This document shows, piece after piece, positions 1 through 9,541 of a stretch of DNA of 64,000 bases (positions are counted from its first letter, which is position 1; every line of letters starts with the position of its first letter). Below the pieces are notes generated by a model. That model was not told the DNA's origin, did no database searches, and saw only the letters and a program-made list of their open reading frames with translations. Source of the stretch: Hydrangea macrophylla (Eukaryota; Streptophyta; Magnoliopsida; Cornales; Hydrangeaceae); assembly GCA_033977485.1 (NCBI GenBank), contig CM066988.1, positions 73,027,169 to 73,091,168 on the forward strand, written 5' to 3'. The position numbers and the translations under genes are program-made.

Positions 1-1119
1 CTTAAGAAAGCATCTAGGTCTTGGAATATCCGCTTTAACCAAGCAATCAAGTCTTTTGGTTTTGATCAATGTGCGGATGAATCTTGTGTGTACAAGAAAC
101 ATGATGGAAGAGTGGTGGTGTTCTTAGTACTATATGTGGATGATATCTTGCTAATCGGAAATGATGTGGGGGTATTATATTCTGTAAGGGTATGGTTGTC
201 CAGTCAATTCGATATGAAAGACTTGGGAGAAGCCGGTCACATCCTAGGGATCAAGCTTATGCGAGATCGCAAGAATAGGATGTTGGGCTTGTCACAAGGC
301 ACTTATATTGACAATATTCTTGCAAGGTTTACCATGCAAGATTCCAAGAAGGGATTCCTTCCCTTCAGACACGGAATTACTCTATCTAAGGATCAGTGTC
401 CTAAGACACCTGATGAGATAGAGAAGATGAAGGCAGTTCCTTATGCCTCGGCAGTAGGAAGCCTAATGTATGCTATGCTATGTACTAGACCTGACATCTA
501 CTTTGTTGTTGGCATGGTTAGTAGATATCAGTCTAATCCAGGGCAAGATCATTAGACTGCAGTGAAAAATATTCTCAAGTACCTTAAAAGGACTCGAGAC
601 AATATGTTAGTTTACCAAGCAGACAGTCTTGTACCCATTGGGTACACAGATTCTGATTTCATGTCAGATAGGGATTCCAGAAAGTCTACCTCAGGATATG
701 TGTTTGCCCTAGGAGGTGGAGCCATTACTTGGAGGAGTATCAAGCAGTCATGTATTGCTGATTCCACCATGGAAGCCGAGTATATGGCTGCTTCGGAAGC
801 CGCTAAGGAGGTCGTTTGGCTCAGAACCTTCCTTATGGATCTAAGAGTAGTACCTGCGGTACAATCGGCTATTACCCTTTATTGCGATAATAGCGGAACG
901 GTTGCTAATTCAAAGGAACCAAGGGCCCATAAGACGGGAAAACACATTGAGCGTAAGAATCTCCTGATATGAGAGATCGTGCAAAGAGGTGATGTTGAAG
1001 TGACCAAGATAGCATCAGCAAATAACCTGGCAGATCCTTTCACCAAGAGCTTACCGGCCAAGACTTTTGACAGTCATGTAGATGGGATAGGAGTAAGGTG
1101 TGTCGCATCATGGCTTTGA
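1..1119 (+). pseudogene. Ty1/copia reverse transcriptase-RNase H, 3' part of pol (element C1)
   Basis: Frame 1 is open from the first base of the window. It encodes the second half of a copia reverse transcriptase, with the catalytic YVDD box near base 136, followed by RNase H. RNase H is shown by the TDSDF motif (about 647), STSGYVF (about 694), the EAEYMAA motif (about 775) and YCDNSG (about 880). Near the end is the usual LADPFTKSLP block (about 1027), and the natural stop is at 1117-1119. Two in-frame stops break it: TAG at 553-555, where the family has Trp, and TGA at 970-972, where it has Arg. There is no frameshift. These domains copy element RNA into DNA and degrade the RNA strand in virus-like particles. 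The 5' part of the element lies outside the window. The copia assignment is firm; I did not assign a lineage. Confidence 0.93.
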
Positions 1120-1134
1120 GTCTAAGTGGGAGAT
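1120..1134 (+). other. Polypurine tract of C1
   Basis: A purine-rich stretch (AAGTGGGAGAT at its right end) lies between the pol stop and the LTR start. This is the position and composition of a plus-strand primer. Confidence 0.7.
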
Positions 1135-2458
1135 TGTTAGGGATATATACTAAAAGCCATGCTTTATGTAGTTGATTTATTATTCATTTAATAAAATCAG
1201 TTAATCCATTTTTTTTATGAGAATCTGTGTGGGCAATGTTTGTATTATATTATTTATTTAATATTATGCATGTGTGTCTCTCATTCTATATAGTAGGTGG
1301 TTTGGTGTGTAGAGTTCGGCTTACACACGGAAGATTAGGCTATCAGATATTATAGAATGTAAGATTTTGGTTTACAGTCTTAGATGGGATTTGACACACC
1401 ATCGGTAGGACTGCAGCATGGTGTTGTAGTAGGTTTGTCTTGACTACGAAAAATGGTATAGTTTCAACTCACTATGCTGGTACACTTTGTGTATTAAACG
1501 TGATTGACTTGGGGTAATTATCTTTATACTGACTTATAAGATAATTAATACCTCATGGCTATTATGAGTGCTTATGCTCTAAATCCTAAGTTAATTTGTA
1601 GACACGTACATTTGATATTTACACTTTGATCCCTAAAGGGTGAGATCCTTAAATGGGTCAATATCTCATTGGATTTGGTGGCAATATTAATTGTGTGGTG
1701 GATATTAATTAATAATGGAATCCATGTCTCAATTTTGGGATTGATGATATCCCCTTGAGAAATCTTATAAGTTTTGATTATGTCAAACCCTGCAGGTGGA
1801 TTTTGTATCCGACATATCAGATAAGTTAAGCAGAGGATCTCAAGGAATTTTAAGAAATTAATTAAATATGATTGTCAGTAATCATATTTAATTAATGGAT
1901 ATCTGTAATCTTAACATGGGGAGATAATAAGCATTTAATAACATGGAGCTCGAAATATATTTTTGAGATAAGGGTAGGAGTGCAAATATAATTCTTTAGT
2001 GGTATGAATTATAATTTATGGAAATAGGAATCTAATTCAGTTCGAATTAGGGTTTCCTAATTCCATAAGGAAGCCTATTCCTTATTGACTTCTTATGGTC
2101 CCTATCATAGCCTATTTATATGCTGCTTTGGCTCTCTCCTCAGTTAGTGTTTTTCTATATAGAGAATTATAACTCGGAATAGAAAAGAGAGCGTAAAAGA
2201 GGGAGAGCAGAAAACAGGAAGGATATCGAAAGAGTCCACACTCAGTTCGATATTCTGGCAGCAAAGGAATACGGTAGAAGATCGTGATCTGTTATCAAGT
2301 CCGTGTTCTCGATTCGTCTACTACAGTAATCCATTTTAGCAGTTTAAGGTAACCCTAGTTCCGCCCTTGTAGGGTTGTTATAGTTTTCATGTAATTTTTT
2401 TTTGCAGTACCAACTTATACGCGCTGTCAATGGATTCTGGGAACACAGTTTCCTAACA
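1135..2458 (+). repeat. 3' LTR of copia element C1
   Basis: The LTR is 1324 bp. It begins TGTTAGG just after the polypurine tract and ends CCTAACA, a perfect 7-bp terminal inverted repeat with TG...CA ends. The next five bases (TATAG, 2459-2463) are the probable target duplication. The matching uninterrupted site near 13978 in the other T1 LTR shows that C1 sits inside T1. The LTR holds no coding sequence. Confidence 0.9.
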
Positions 2459-3820
2459 TATAGTTGCTTCACAAAACCCATGACCAAACCACACTAAACA
2501 TGAAATCTCAATAAAACAAAAAATCGTAGTGGTAAAACTTTGTGTTATTGACATTCTCCAATTTGTCTTATTCAATTCCAACGGTCCATTATATAACTAA
2601 AAATCTTTGATCAAAGGTGTTTTATGAATTCACTGCACTGTTGTCAAGTTTCATTTACGTTAAATCTATCTATCAAGCCATGGAGATTGGCTTAACCCAA
2701 ATTATTTCTCCTCCCATTTGATGGTCATTGAAGACCAAAAAAACATATATATATATATATATAGATTTCAATGGAGTATGGAAATGCTTTATGAAATCTC
2801 AAAGTAATGAACCTAAACCATGGAGATAGGTTTAGACCCATTGACCAAATATGTTAACATTGACCTTAATCCTCTTGTAAATCATAAGTTCACAAGGAGA
2901 TTAAAGGATTCCAAGTCGAAGTATTCAAATAGGACAATGAAGGTCTCATGAATCCTAAGAGGTAAATCATAATCAAAAAGAAAAAGGAAACCAAGGCTCA
3001 AGTAATATCCAAGTTAACTTCATGATTTATTTAACCTTAGACCTTAAGCCACTTTTGATCCAAACCAATGAAATGTCAATCACAATATTAGTGGTGTGTG
3101 ATGAAATGAGGTGGGAAGGGAGCATTCAAAAAAGTGTAAAAGATCCTAACGAATTCTGTGTATTGTGATTGAACTTGAATTAGAGACTAATTAAATAAAG
3201 GTTACCCCTAATTATCCTCAACTTTTAGATTTTTGAAGGTCTCTCAAAGGTGGTTCAAGCTCTTTTTCTTCTAACTCATGCAACTTCTTTCTTAAACTCC
3301 TCTAAAACTTTCTCCTAATTGTGTTTGAGAATTTTGAAGAGATTTAAGACAAAGAGAATCAAGATAAGATTCAAGATTCAAGAAGAAGATTCAATATCAA
3401 GAAGATTCTCCTTTGTAATAGGATATTCATCCCCTATATATAGGCAAATTTTGGAGGGTTAATTCAGTAAATTCATAATGAAAATCCTAATTCCAGACGT
3501 CTTTTTTGAAGGAACAAAATGTACTATATTAAAGTAGACTTCTGAAAACTGCAGCACTCATCGGAGATGGAAGCGACATTCAGTGAATGCCGTAACAGCA
3601 TTCACTGATTGCCTGCGCGACATTCAGTGAATGCCGATGCGGCACTCAACTAATGCTGTGGACAACTCTGCGAACTGCTGTCCTTTTTATTATTGCGGTA
3701 TTCAGAGATATTCACGGCACTCAGGGAATGCCGCAATGGTTCTCACTGACTACCGGTGGGGCAGTTGGTAAGTGCTGCAATGGCATTGTGTGACTGCCGC
3801 GGAACCCCTCATATGCCGTT
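2459..3820 (-). repeat. T1 3' LTR segment
   Basis: This is near-identical to 13978-15310, differing by point changes and a longer AT microsatellite at about 2743-2762. The two copies diverge at about 3815-3822, where this one passes into leader sequence. So the LTR start is missing and joined to the leader by a deletion. It contains the palindromic CACTCATTG-type repeats at about 3560-3745 and a TATA-like CCTATATATAGG at about 3433-3444. Confidence 0.8.
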
Positions 3821-4066
3821 TTCTACTATTCTCCACTTTTCCTCTCTTTTTCTTCATATACCAAATCATGTTACAAGATCAAAGGTGATAACACAGTCCC
3901 ATGATCACTTGACCAATTGGGTTTCCCCGAGCCTCCAAGGTCATAGTTCCGAGTAATCGACTGGTTGGACATGCAAGTGAAATGCAACAGGCACACAAAG
4001 ATTGATTAATTCGATTAAAAGGATGCTTTCAAGTCTAATCCTCGAGTGAACTTAAAATCAGAAATT
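3821..4066 (-). other. T1 leader remnant
   Basis: About 250 bp lies between the truncated 3' LTR and the primer site. I see no credible ORF, and I read it as 5' untranslated leader left by the deletion that removed gag and pol. Confidence 0.5.
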
Positions 4067-4119
4067 CTGGTCTGCGAAACCAGAGATTCTGGGTTCGATC
4101 CCCAACAGAGTCGCCAGAT
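4067..4119 (-). other. T1 primer-binding site extending into a tRNA-Arg-like 3' half
   Basis: On the minus strand the LTR end is followed by 3 nt and then TGGCGACTCTGTTGGGGA, a tRNA-Arg-type primer site. Read on the plus strand, similarity continues through a whole tRNA 3' half: anticodon stem CTGGT/ACCAG with a 7-nt loop (4067-4083), the T arm with GGTTCGATCC (about 4092-4101), the acceptor strand CAGAGTCG, and a non-encoded-type CCA (4114-4116). It stops at the anticodon stem, so no D arm or 5' half is present and it cannot be a working tRNA gene. Primer sites normally match only about 18 nt. Confidence 0.7.
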
Positions 4120-4926
4120 TGTGGATATCGCATTTTTCTTACCCACAGCTTTTTAAAAAAAATCTTTTTCAATTTCGATATACAAAACACGAGTCGCCAC
4201 TTAATTTTTAAAAGGAAAATTAAAAAACCTTTTGAAAGCAAACTGATCTTTTGATTTTTTTTTTTTGAAACTAGAGATTTCTAGGTCCGGGGATTATGGA
4301 ATGAGAATGGAATGAGCCCGACGGACTAAAACGCCCCCTCTCATCCTATCTCGCGATAGGCCACTACTAAACATCCTTTTAATCAAATCATTAATCTAAA
4401 TGTGCCATCAACTAATACATAGATATAGGTATATATTGCAAAAGGATGTCTAAAGGGTGTAAGATTGCTAAAAGTAAAATACATTCAAAACCATATAATT
4501 CGATGAGCAGGCAATATGATGTACAATAGGGAACAAGAGAACTTACTCGGGATCCAGCCGCGAATATGGAAACGTGTAATGCATGCAAGTAAATAGAAAC
4601 GTACAGGAGTCTCTAATCCCTATATGCACATAAGGCAAGACCTAATTCTAAGGTGTCGCGCATGGTGTCGTAAATCAATTTAAAATCAAAGAATAAAATA
4701 AACTAGAGAGGGTTGAGAAATCGTACCTCGATAGCGCTATAAAACAAAGATTAGTACACATACTTCAGATATGATATCAAATAATCAATCCTAAACTTCT
4801 AACTTAAATCTATTGAAAGAATTGACATAACTATGGATTCCTTCTAATTAGTTGGAAGTGCATCACTTCTATAGATATACAAGTCTCAACTAGGAGCCAA
4901 TGTAATGTCCATATAGAGATGGTGTA
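4120..4926 (-). repeat. T1 5' LTR, 3' portion
   Basis: On the minus strand it ends CGATATCCACA next to the primer site. It includes an internal copy of the GAGTCGCCAC motif (about 4190-4200, plus strand) that many plant Tat LTRs carry. It resumes the LTR interrupted by A1, whose target-site copies are at 4922-4926 and 13317-13321. Confidence 0.75.
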
Positions 4927-5127
4927 AGACAAGCGGGGGTATTTGTAAAATACAACCGTGCTAAAAGAAGAAAATACACTGATTTAGTCTACAATTCCTT
5001 TACATATCTACAATTTGGATTACAATGCCAGCTTTTACATAATATGATTAATCTATGATAAGTTGTATTATTTTAGCTATAATTTGTGCAGATCACTACT
5101 TGCTGTGTGAAGAAATGAATAAGCAGG
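4927..5127 (+). repeat. A1 5' LTR, first part
   Basis: This matches the start of the A1 3' LTR at 11683. The expected first base T is A here. T2 inserted after GCAGG (5123-5127), and the LTR continues at 7583. Confidence 0.8.
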
Positions 5128-5858
5128 TGTAGACACCCCAATTTTGACCAAACGTCAAATCCAGGGATTGGTTACCTCTCAAAGACCGATGATGACGATG
5201 ACCGTGACGTTCGAAGATTTTCTAAGAAATTCAAAATCCTCAAGATGTTCTTCAAGATTAAATTTGCAAAATTAAAAAATAAAAGAGAGAGGACTTGGGT
5301 ATTCGGGAGAGCCCCGAACATTGAAGGACACATGAGGAAATCAGTCTGAAAATTTGCTCAATATACATTTTGAAAGAAAGTATAAAATGAAAATGATAAA
5401 AAGGAGTTTTAAATAAAGGAAAATTGTCTCTTGAAAAAAAATAATAATAATAATAAGAAAAGCATAGTATATTGAAGAATATACCATGCACATGGGTGCA
5501 TACCACCCACATGGGTGCATTTTAGCACAAATATACATGAATATATAAAGATAACTCACAAAAATTAAGTTTAGATTAATTTTCCTTTCGAAAATTTAAA
5601 AAAGGGAGCAAATTCAGTTAGCCCCAGCACCTGGAAAACCCGGCGGCACTCACTGAGTGCCACGCCGGCACTCACGGGTTGCTGCCCGGCCTTCAGTGAA
5701 TGCCGCCCGGCACTCAGTGAATGCCGCCGGAACCCGTCGAGTGCCGCTGGCTGTAACAGACTGCTTTTCTCACATGTTCTAGAAGACATTAGGGAACCAT
5801 GGGAACGTTCCAGTTCCACTGTGGGAGAGCTGGAGGGTCAGTAACCCCAGGAACAGGT
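5128..5858 (+). repeat. T2 5' LTR, first part
   Basis: It shares its opening (TGTAGACACCCC, then TGATGATGAC) with the T1 LTR start at 15418 on the minus strand. At about 5640-5755 it has five reiterations of GGCACTCAGTGAATGCC-like near-palindromes, as T1 does. An (AAT)n run lies at about 5439-5456. Short open frames on the minus strand here show no family features. Confidence 0.7.
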
Positions 5859-6090
5859 TGTAAAAGAGAAGAGAATCCTAGTCTATATGAGTATCATTGC
5901 AAAATAAAAGGAAAAGAAAAGAAGAAAATGAAAAGACTGGATGGCTATCCAGTTTTTAGGCTGAATTCCCTCATGCACAACTTTCCTCTCATGGACTAGG
6001 ATTCTCTTCCAGTCTTTTCATTTTCTTCTTTTCTTTTCCTTTTATTTTGCAATGATACTCATATAGACTAGGATTCTCTTCTCTTTTACA
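5859..6090. repeat. 82-bp perfect inverted repeat with 68-bp loop
   Basis: Bases 5859-5940 are repeated as an exact reverse complement at 6009-6090. One arm begins TGTAAAAGAGAAGAGAATCC and the other ends with its complement. The loop (5941-6008) contains a further partial copy of the outer sequence (GGACTAGGATTCTCTTC). A transcript would fold into a long hairpin. It lies inside T2 where LTR and gag sequence would be expected. Confidence 0.95.
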
Positions 6091-6390
6091 GTTTCTGTAG
6101 CCTACAAAATCATGGGCTCCAACCTTCCTGCCTATCGCTCCTTTCCTCCATTTCAAGCCTTGAGGCATAATCGCAGCCTCGCTTCCCCGGGTACTGGGAG
6201 CCCTCATGCGAAGGTATTCATGAGACCATATCTGCAAGGCAAGGAAAAATGAATTCGGTCAGCAAAATAAAAGCAGAAGAAGTGAAGAAAAAGAGTAGAG
6301 GGTATATGTCATTGAAATTTTACCTCCCAAGCTCTCCAGTACCCGCCGGTGGAAGGTGAATTTCCCCGAGAAACCTCACTCATATGGTTG
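6091..6390 (+). other. T2 spacer between hairpin and integrase
   Basis: About 300 bp with no recognisable protein similarity. It is probably residual T2 sequence around deletion joints. Confidence 0.35.
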
Positions 6391-7275
6391 GTACATGAAG
6401 GAGTTTGTGGGCCCCACATGAACGGACACATGTTGGCCAAAAAGATAATTTGACAAGGATACTATTGGACGACATTAGATAAGGATTGCTGTGAGTATGT
6501 TAGGAGATGCCATAAATGTCAGGTTCATGCAAATTTAATGCATACCCCACCTTCCCAGCTCTATAGCATGACCACCCCTTGGTCGTTCTCTGTGTGGGGT
6601 ATTGATATCATCGGGGAAGTAGTTCCGAAAGCTTCAAATGGGCACCAGTACATAATTGTGGCAATAGACTATTTTACCAAATGGGTAGAAGCGGCATCAT
6701 ATGCAACTCTGAAGGCAAAAGATGTGGTGAATTTTATCCAGAAGAATATAATCTGCAGATACGGGGTGCCAAATGAGCTTATTTCTAACCATGGGAGTCA
6801 TTTTCAGGGAGAGGCTATTCCATTCCTAGAAAAGTATAGGATTACCCACCACCAGTCCTCACCATACAGACCACAAACAAATGGAGCAGTGGAGGCCGCA
6901 AACAAAAATATAAAGGCAATCCTGAGGAAAATGACGGATACGTATAGGGATTGGCATGAAAAACTACCTTTCGCTTTGTGGGGATATCGAACTTCCGTGA
7001 GAACTTCAACCGGGGATACGCCATACTCATTGGTCTACGGGATGGAGGCTGTTTTGCCAGTGGAAGTCGAAATACCATCTTTAAGAGTTTTGGCAGAGTG
7101 CGAGGTAACCGAACTGGAATGGTTGCGGGGGAGATATGAGGAATTGATGTTATTCGATGAAAAGAGGTTGGCTGCTGTAAACCATACTCGGGGATATCTG
7201 AAAAGGATAGCTCGTGCTTTCAACCAAAAGGTTCGCCCAAGGAAGCTTGCTGAGGGCGACCTGGTCCTCAAGGAA
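6391..7275 (+). pseudogene. Ty3/Tat-type integrase fragment (T2)
   Basis: Frame 1 encodes an integrase that would insert element DNA into the chromosome. The zinc-binding N-terminus is recognisable: HEGVCG and the following His (6394-6430), then CHKCQ (about 6511-6525). One TGA interrupts it near 6450, at an expected Arg. The DDE core follows: WGIDII (first Asp, about 6595), an SNHGSHF block (about 6785) where the usual second-Asp motif SDRG/SDNG has changed to SNHG, and the PYRPQTNGAVEAANK block carrying the Glu (about 6862). The second catalytic Asp is therefore lost. The C-terminal part runs to about 7275, where it fuses to LTR sequence. The open frame continues to 7335, but the last ~20 residues are not integrase. 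Confidence 0.9.
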
Positions 7276-7577
7276 CATCCATGTTTTATTCTTATTCACA
7301 TTCATTCATTCATGTACATCAATGCTTATGATTAGAACTAGCCATTGAATAAAGTTGGATTTCATGCTTAATAGATCTAAGCTAGAGAATTGGGATTGAT
7401 TTTTTGATATCATATTATTATGTGAAGCATGTGGACTAATCTTTGTTTTGTAGCGCATTTGAGGTACAATTTCTCATCTCTTCTCTGGTTTATTTACTTC
7501 ATTGATTTTAATTGATTTTTGACTCCATGTGCGACATCTTAGCTTAGGTTTTGCCTTATGTGTATATATGTGTTAGA
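7276..7577 (+). repeat. T2 3' LTR, middle segment
   Basis: This aligns by eye with T1 LTR sequence on the minus strand (about 13440 down to 13322, then 4926 to about 4610). Shared landmarks include TTTGATATCATAT, ACTAATCTTTGTTTT and TAGGT-TTGCCTTATGTG. Both ends are truncated relative to the full LTR. Confidence 0.65.
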
Positions 7578-8983
7578 GCAGGATAAAAGGGTTGCTGGAT
7601 TTTAAGAAAGACAATTCAACCTAAAAAGCGAGTCTCGAGCGATCGAAGATCCCTCAAGCGATCAAGAGTTCGATCAATCAAAGATAGTTAAAGTGCTCTA
7701 AGATTCTAGAAGGTCGATCGATCGAGTGATGTTCGATCGATGGATCAAGCATGGCTTTTATCAGAACTTACGCGCACGCAGCAGAGAGAAAACGTTTAAC
7801 CCTAGTTTTAGGTTTATGTATGTATAATCGTTGTATTTACATCCAAAATGATGCCTCTTTTGCTTTTCATCAGTTTAGATAGAGAGATAGAGAGTCTTGT
7901 TGGTTTTTCGTAGGTTAAACTTTGGATTATTGCTTGGTTGTTTGAAGATTTCAGCGATTAATACAAGTGTTTGCGTTCCAGGTATTCATATTAGTTTTAT
8001 TTATATTCTGCCAGTAGTTTTAGTAGTTTAAAATCTGAATAGCTCATAGTTTTGCTTGTTGGTTTGCTTTTATCAATAGTTTTTGTAATTTTCATGTTTA
8101 AATCACAACCAAACAAAGCTTTAATGGATTTTTACGTTGAAAACGAATATGTGATACTCCAGACCATCTCTGAGTAGTCCCCAGGTTGGGAGATCATGAT
8201 GAAATAGTGATCTCCAGCCTTTGCCATACAACATTATAAAACCTGCATTCGATCGATCGAAGTATTTCTATCGATCGAAGCAGACGCGTAGTCAAGCGAT
8301 TATATAGACATTTCGATCACTCGAGAGATGGTGATTTTTGATCGATCGAAAGCATGTCGATCGATCGAACTGTTAGATTCTTGAGAAGTCTTTTTGCAGT
8401 ATTCCAAGACTTTCTGCTTTTGAGATTTGTTATCAAACTGTCCCCAAATGCTTAGTTTGTCAAAACAGATTCATTACTTTAAGCCTTAAGGCATTTTTCT
8501 TCAATAGCCTTTGCAAACCATTTTGAATGCTAACACCATTCAGAATGCGAGACTTAACTATTGTTTTAAACCACCTTCATGTGTTGTGGAAACAAATGTG
8601 ATGACGTAGTCCTGGCTATTAATGGACTATTGATTCTTTATCTTTGGAAAATACGAAATACTGTAGATAGATACACTCCTTAGAGCTTAAATGTAACTGC
8701 ATGGTAAATGGTATGATCCCTGCGGATTCGTGTGATCCTAACATTCCCTTTATATAAAGAAAGCCGTTTTTAAAATATTGTTTTCATTAATTAGTTAATC
8801 ATTAGTTTACTTTTATTGCTCTAGTGGTTATAGTCTGTAGAACTTCATGTTCTACACCTTGTTTTAAATCTTGAATTTTCCTTTACCTGTAGAGTTTAAT
8901 CTAAGTGTTTAGTTTAACATCTTCCCTGTGGGATCGACCTGGACTTCTAGTACTATTTACTTGCACGTCTACCTACACTTGGG
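7578..8983 (+). repeat. A1 5' LTR, second part
   Basis: This resumes at GCAGGATAAAAGG and matches 11879-13279 of the 3' LTR. It carries two clusters of TCGATCGA-type palindromes (about 7630-7745 and 8248-8371). It ends at ACACTTGGG, about 37 bp short of the 3' LTR end (13280-13316), at a deletion joint. Confidence 0.82.
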
Positions 8984-9541
8984 ATGCCTACCGAGGCTGA
9001 GGAGCTAGATTCAAATGATGAGGACCCCATTGCTGCCGTGAAGCAGTTCGAGTTGAGACAACAGTCTCAGGCTCAGGCCTAGGGAGAGTCGTCTTCTGTA
9101 TCCCTCCAAACTCTCCACTCATTGCTTATTGAGGAGAGGGAGGCGCGGATCCAACTCAAGGGCAAGATGGATCAGATGATGACCTTAGTGGAGGCGATCT
9201 TGATATAGATCGGGGTAGACCAGTCTGTTCACACTACTTCACACCCACCCTCTGCTCCTTCTGTACCACCTACCACCGATCCATCTACTGCTAATCCAGC
9301 TGCTCCATCTACATCCACTGCTTTGCCTACTACTTCTGTTACTCCACCTCCACTGCCTACTGATCCCTATGGCTCATCATCATCATCTGCACCACCTCCA
9401 GTTGTGGCTGACCCACCATTGTCTACATCAGCTGTCCCGATTGTGAGTGACCCAGCGATGGCTGCTACTGTTACTGAGGGTGGAGATGAGGATGCTCCTA
9501 CTGCACCGATTGTGATTCTATCCGATATTGGTGATGATTAG
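8984..9541 (+). pseudogene. C-terminal tail of the Athila-type post-pol ORF (A1)
   Basis: Frame 2 reads MPTEAEEL... from 8984, with stops near 9081 and 9207, then a long Pro/Ser/Thr-rich stretch (about 9230-9440) and an acidic end (GGDEDAP ... SDIGDD) with a stop at 9539-9541. A2 has a matching layout at 34509-34995: MPTKAEGF, a QLAAQQEL/leucine-rich stretch, a Pro-rich segment and a TEGGSE acidic end. So this is the tail of the ORF that follows pol in Athila elements, the position called env-like. No signal peptide or membrane segment is visible here. Its function is unknown. The rest of the ORF is missing because the deletion joint lies at 8983/8984. Confidence 0.65.

Larger units (their letters stand above)
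5128..7577 (+). mobile_element. T2: truncated Tat-like Ty3 element inserted in the A1 LTR
   Basis: It starts exactly at TGTAGACACCCC, the LTR start shared with T1, and is flanked by GCAGG at 5123-5127 and 7578-7582. The intact A1 LTR at about 11880 has a single GCAGG. The order inside is: the first ~0.7 kb of the 5' LTR, an inverted repeat, an integrase fragment, and a middle piece of the 3' LTR. The LTR end, primer site, gag, protease and reverse transcriptase are absent. The right edge matches the middle of the T1 LTR rather than its end, yet it abuts the GCAGG copy. Confidence 0.75.

Noticed and set aside
4067..4116. Functional tRNA-Arg gene
   Set aside because: Only the 3' half exists, with CCA in the DNA (plant nuclear tRNA genes do not encode it) and no D arm or acceptor 5' strand.
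4035..4241. 68-codon minus-strand ORF over the tRNA-like region and LTR end
   Set aside because: It crosses the primer site and LTR border, has no family features, and is explained by T1 noncoding sequence.
7276..7335. Last 20 codons of the 265-codon integrase frame
   Set aside because: They are LTR sequence read in frame after a deletion joint, not integrase.
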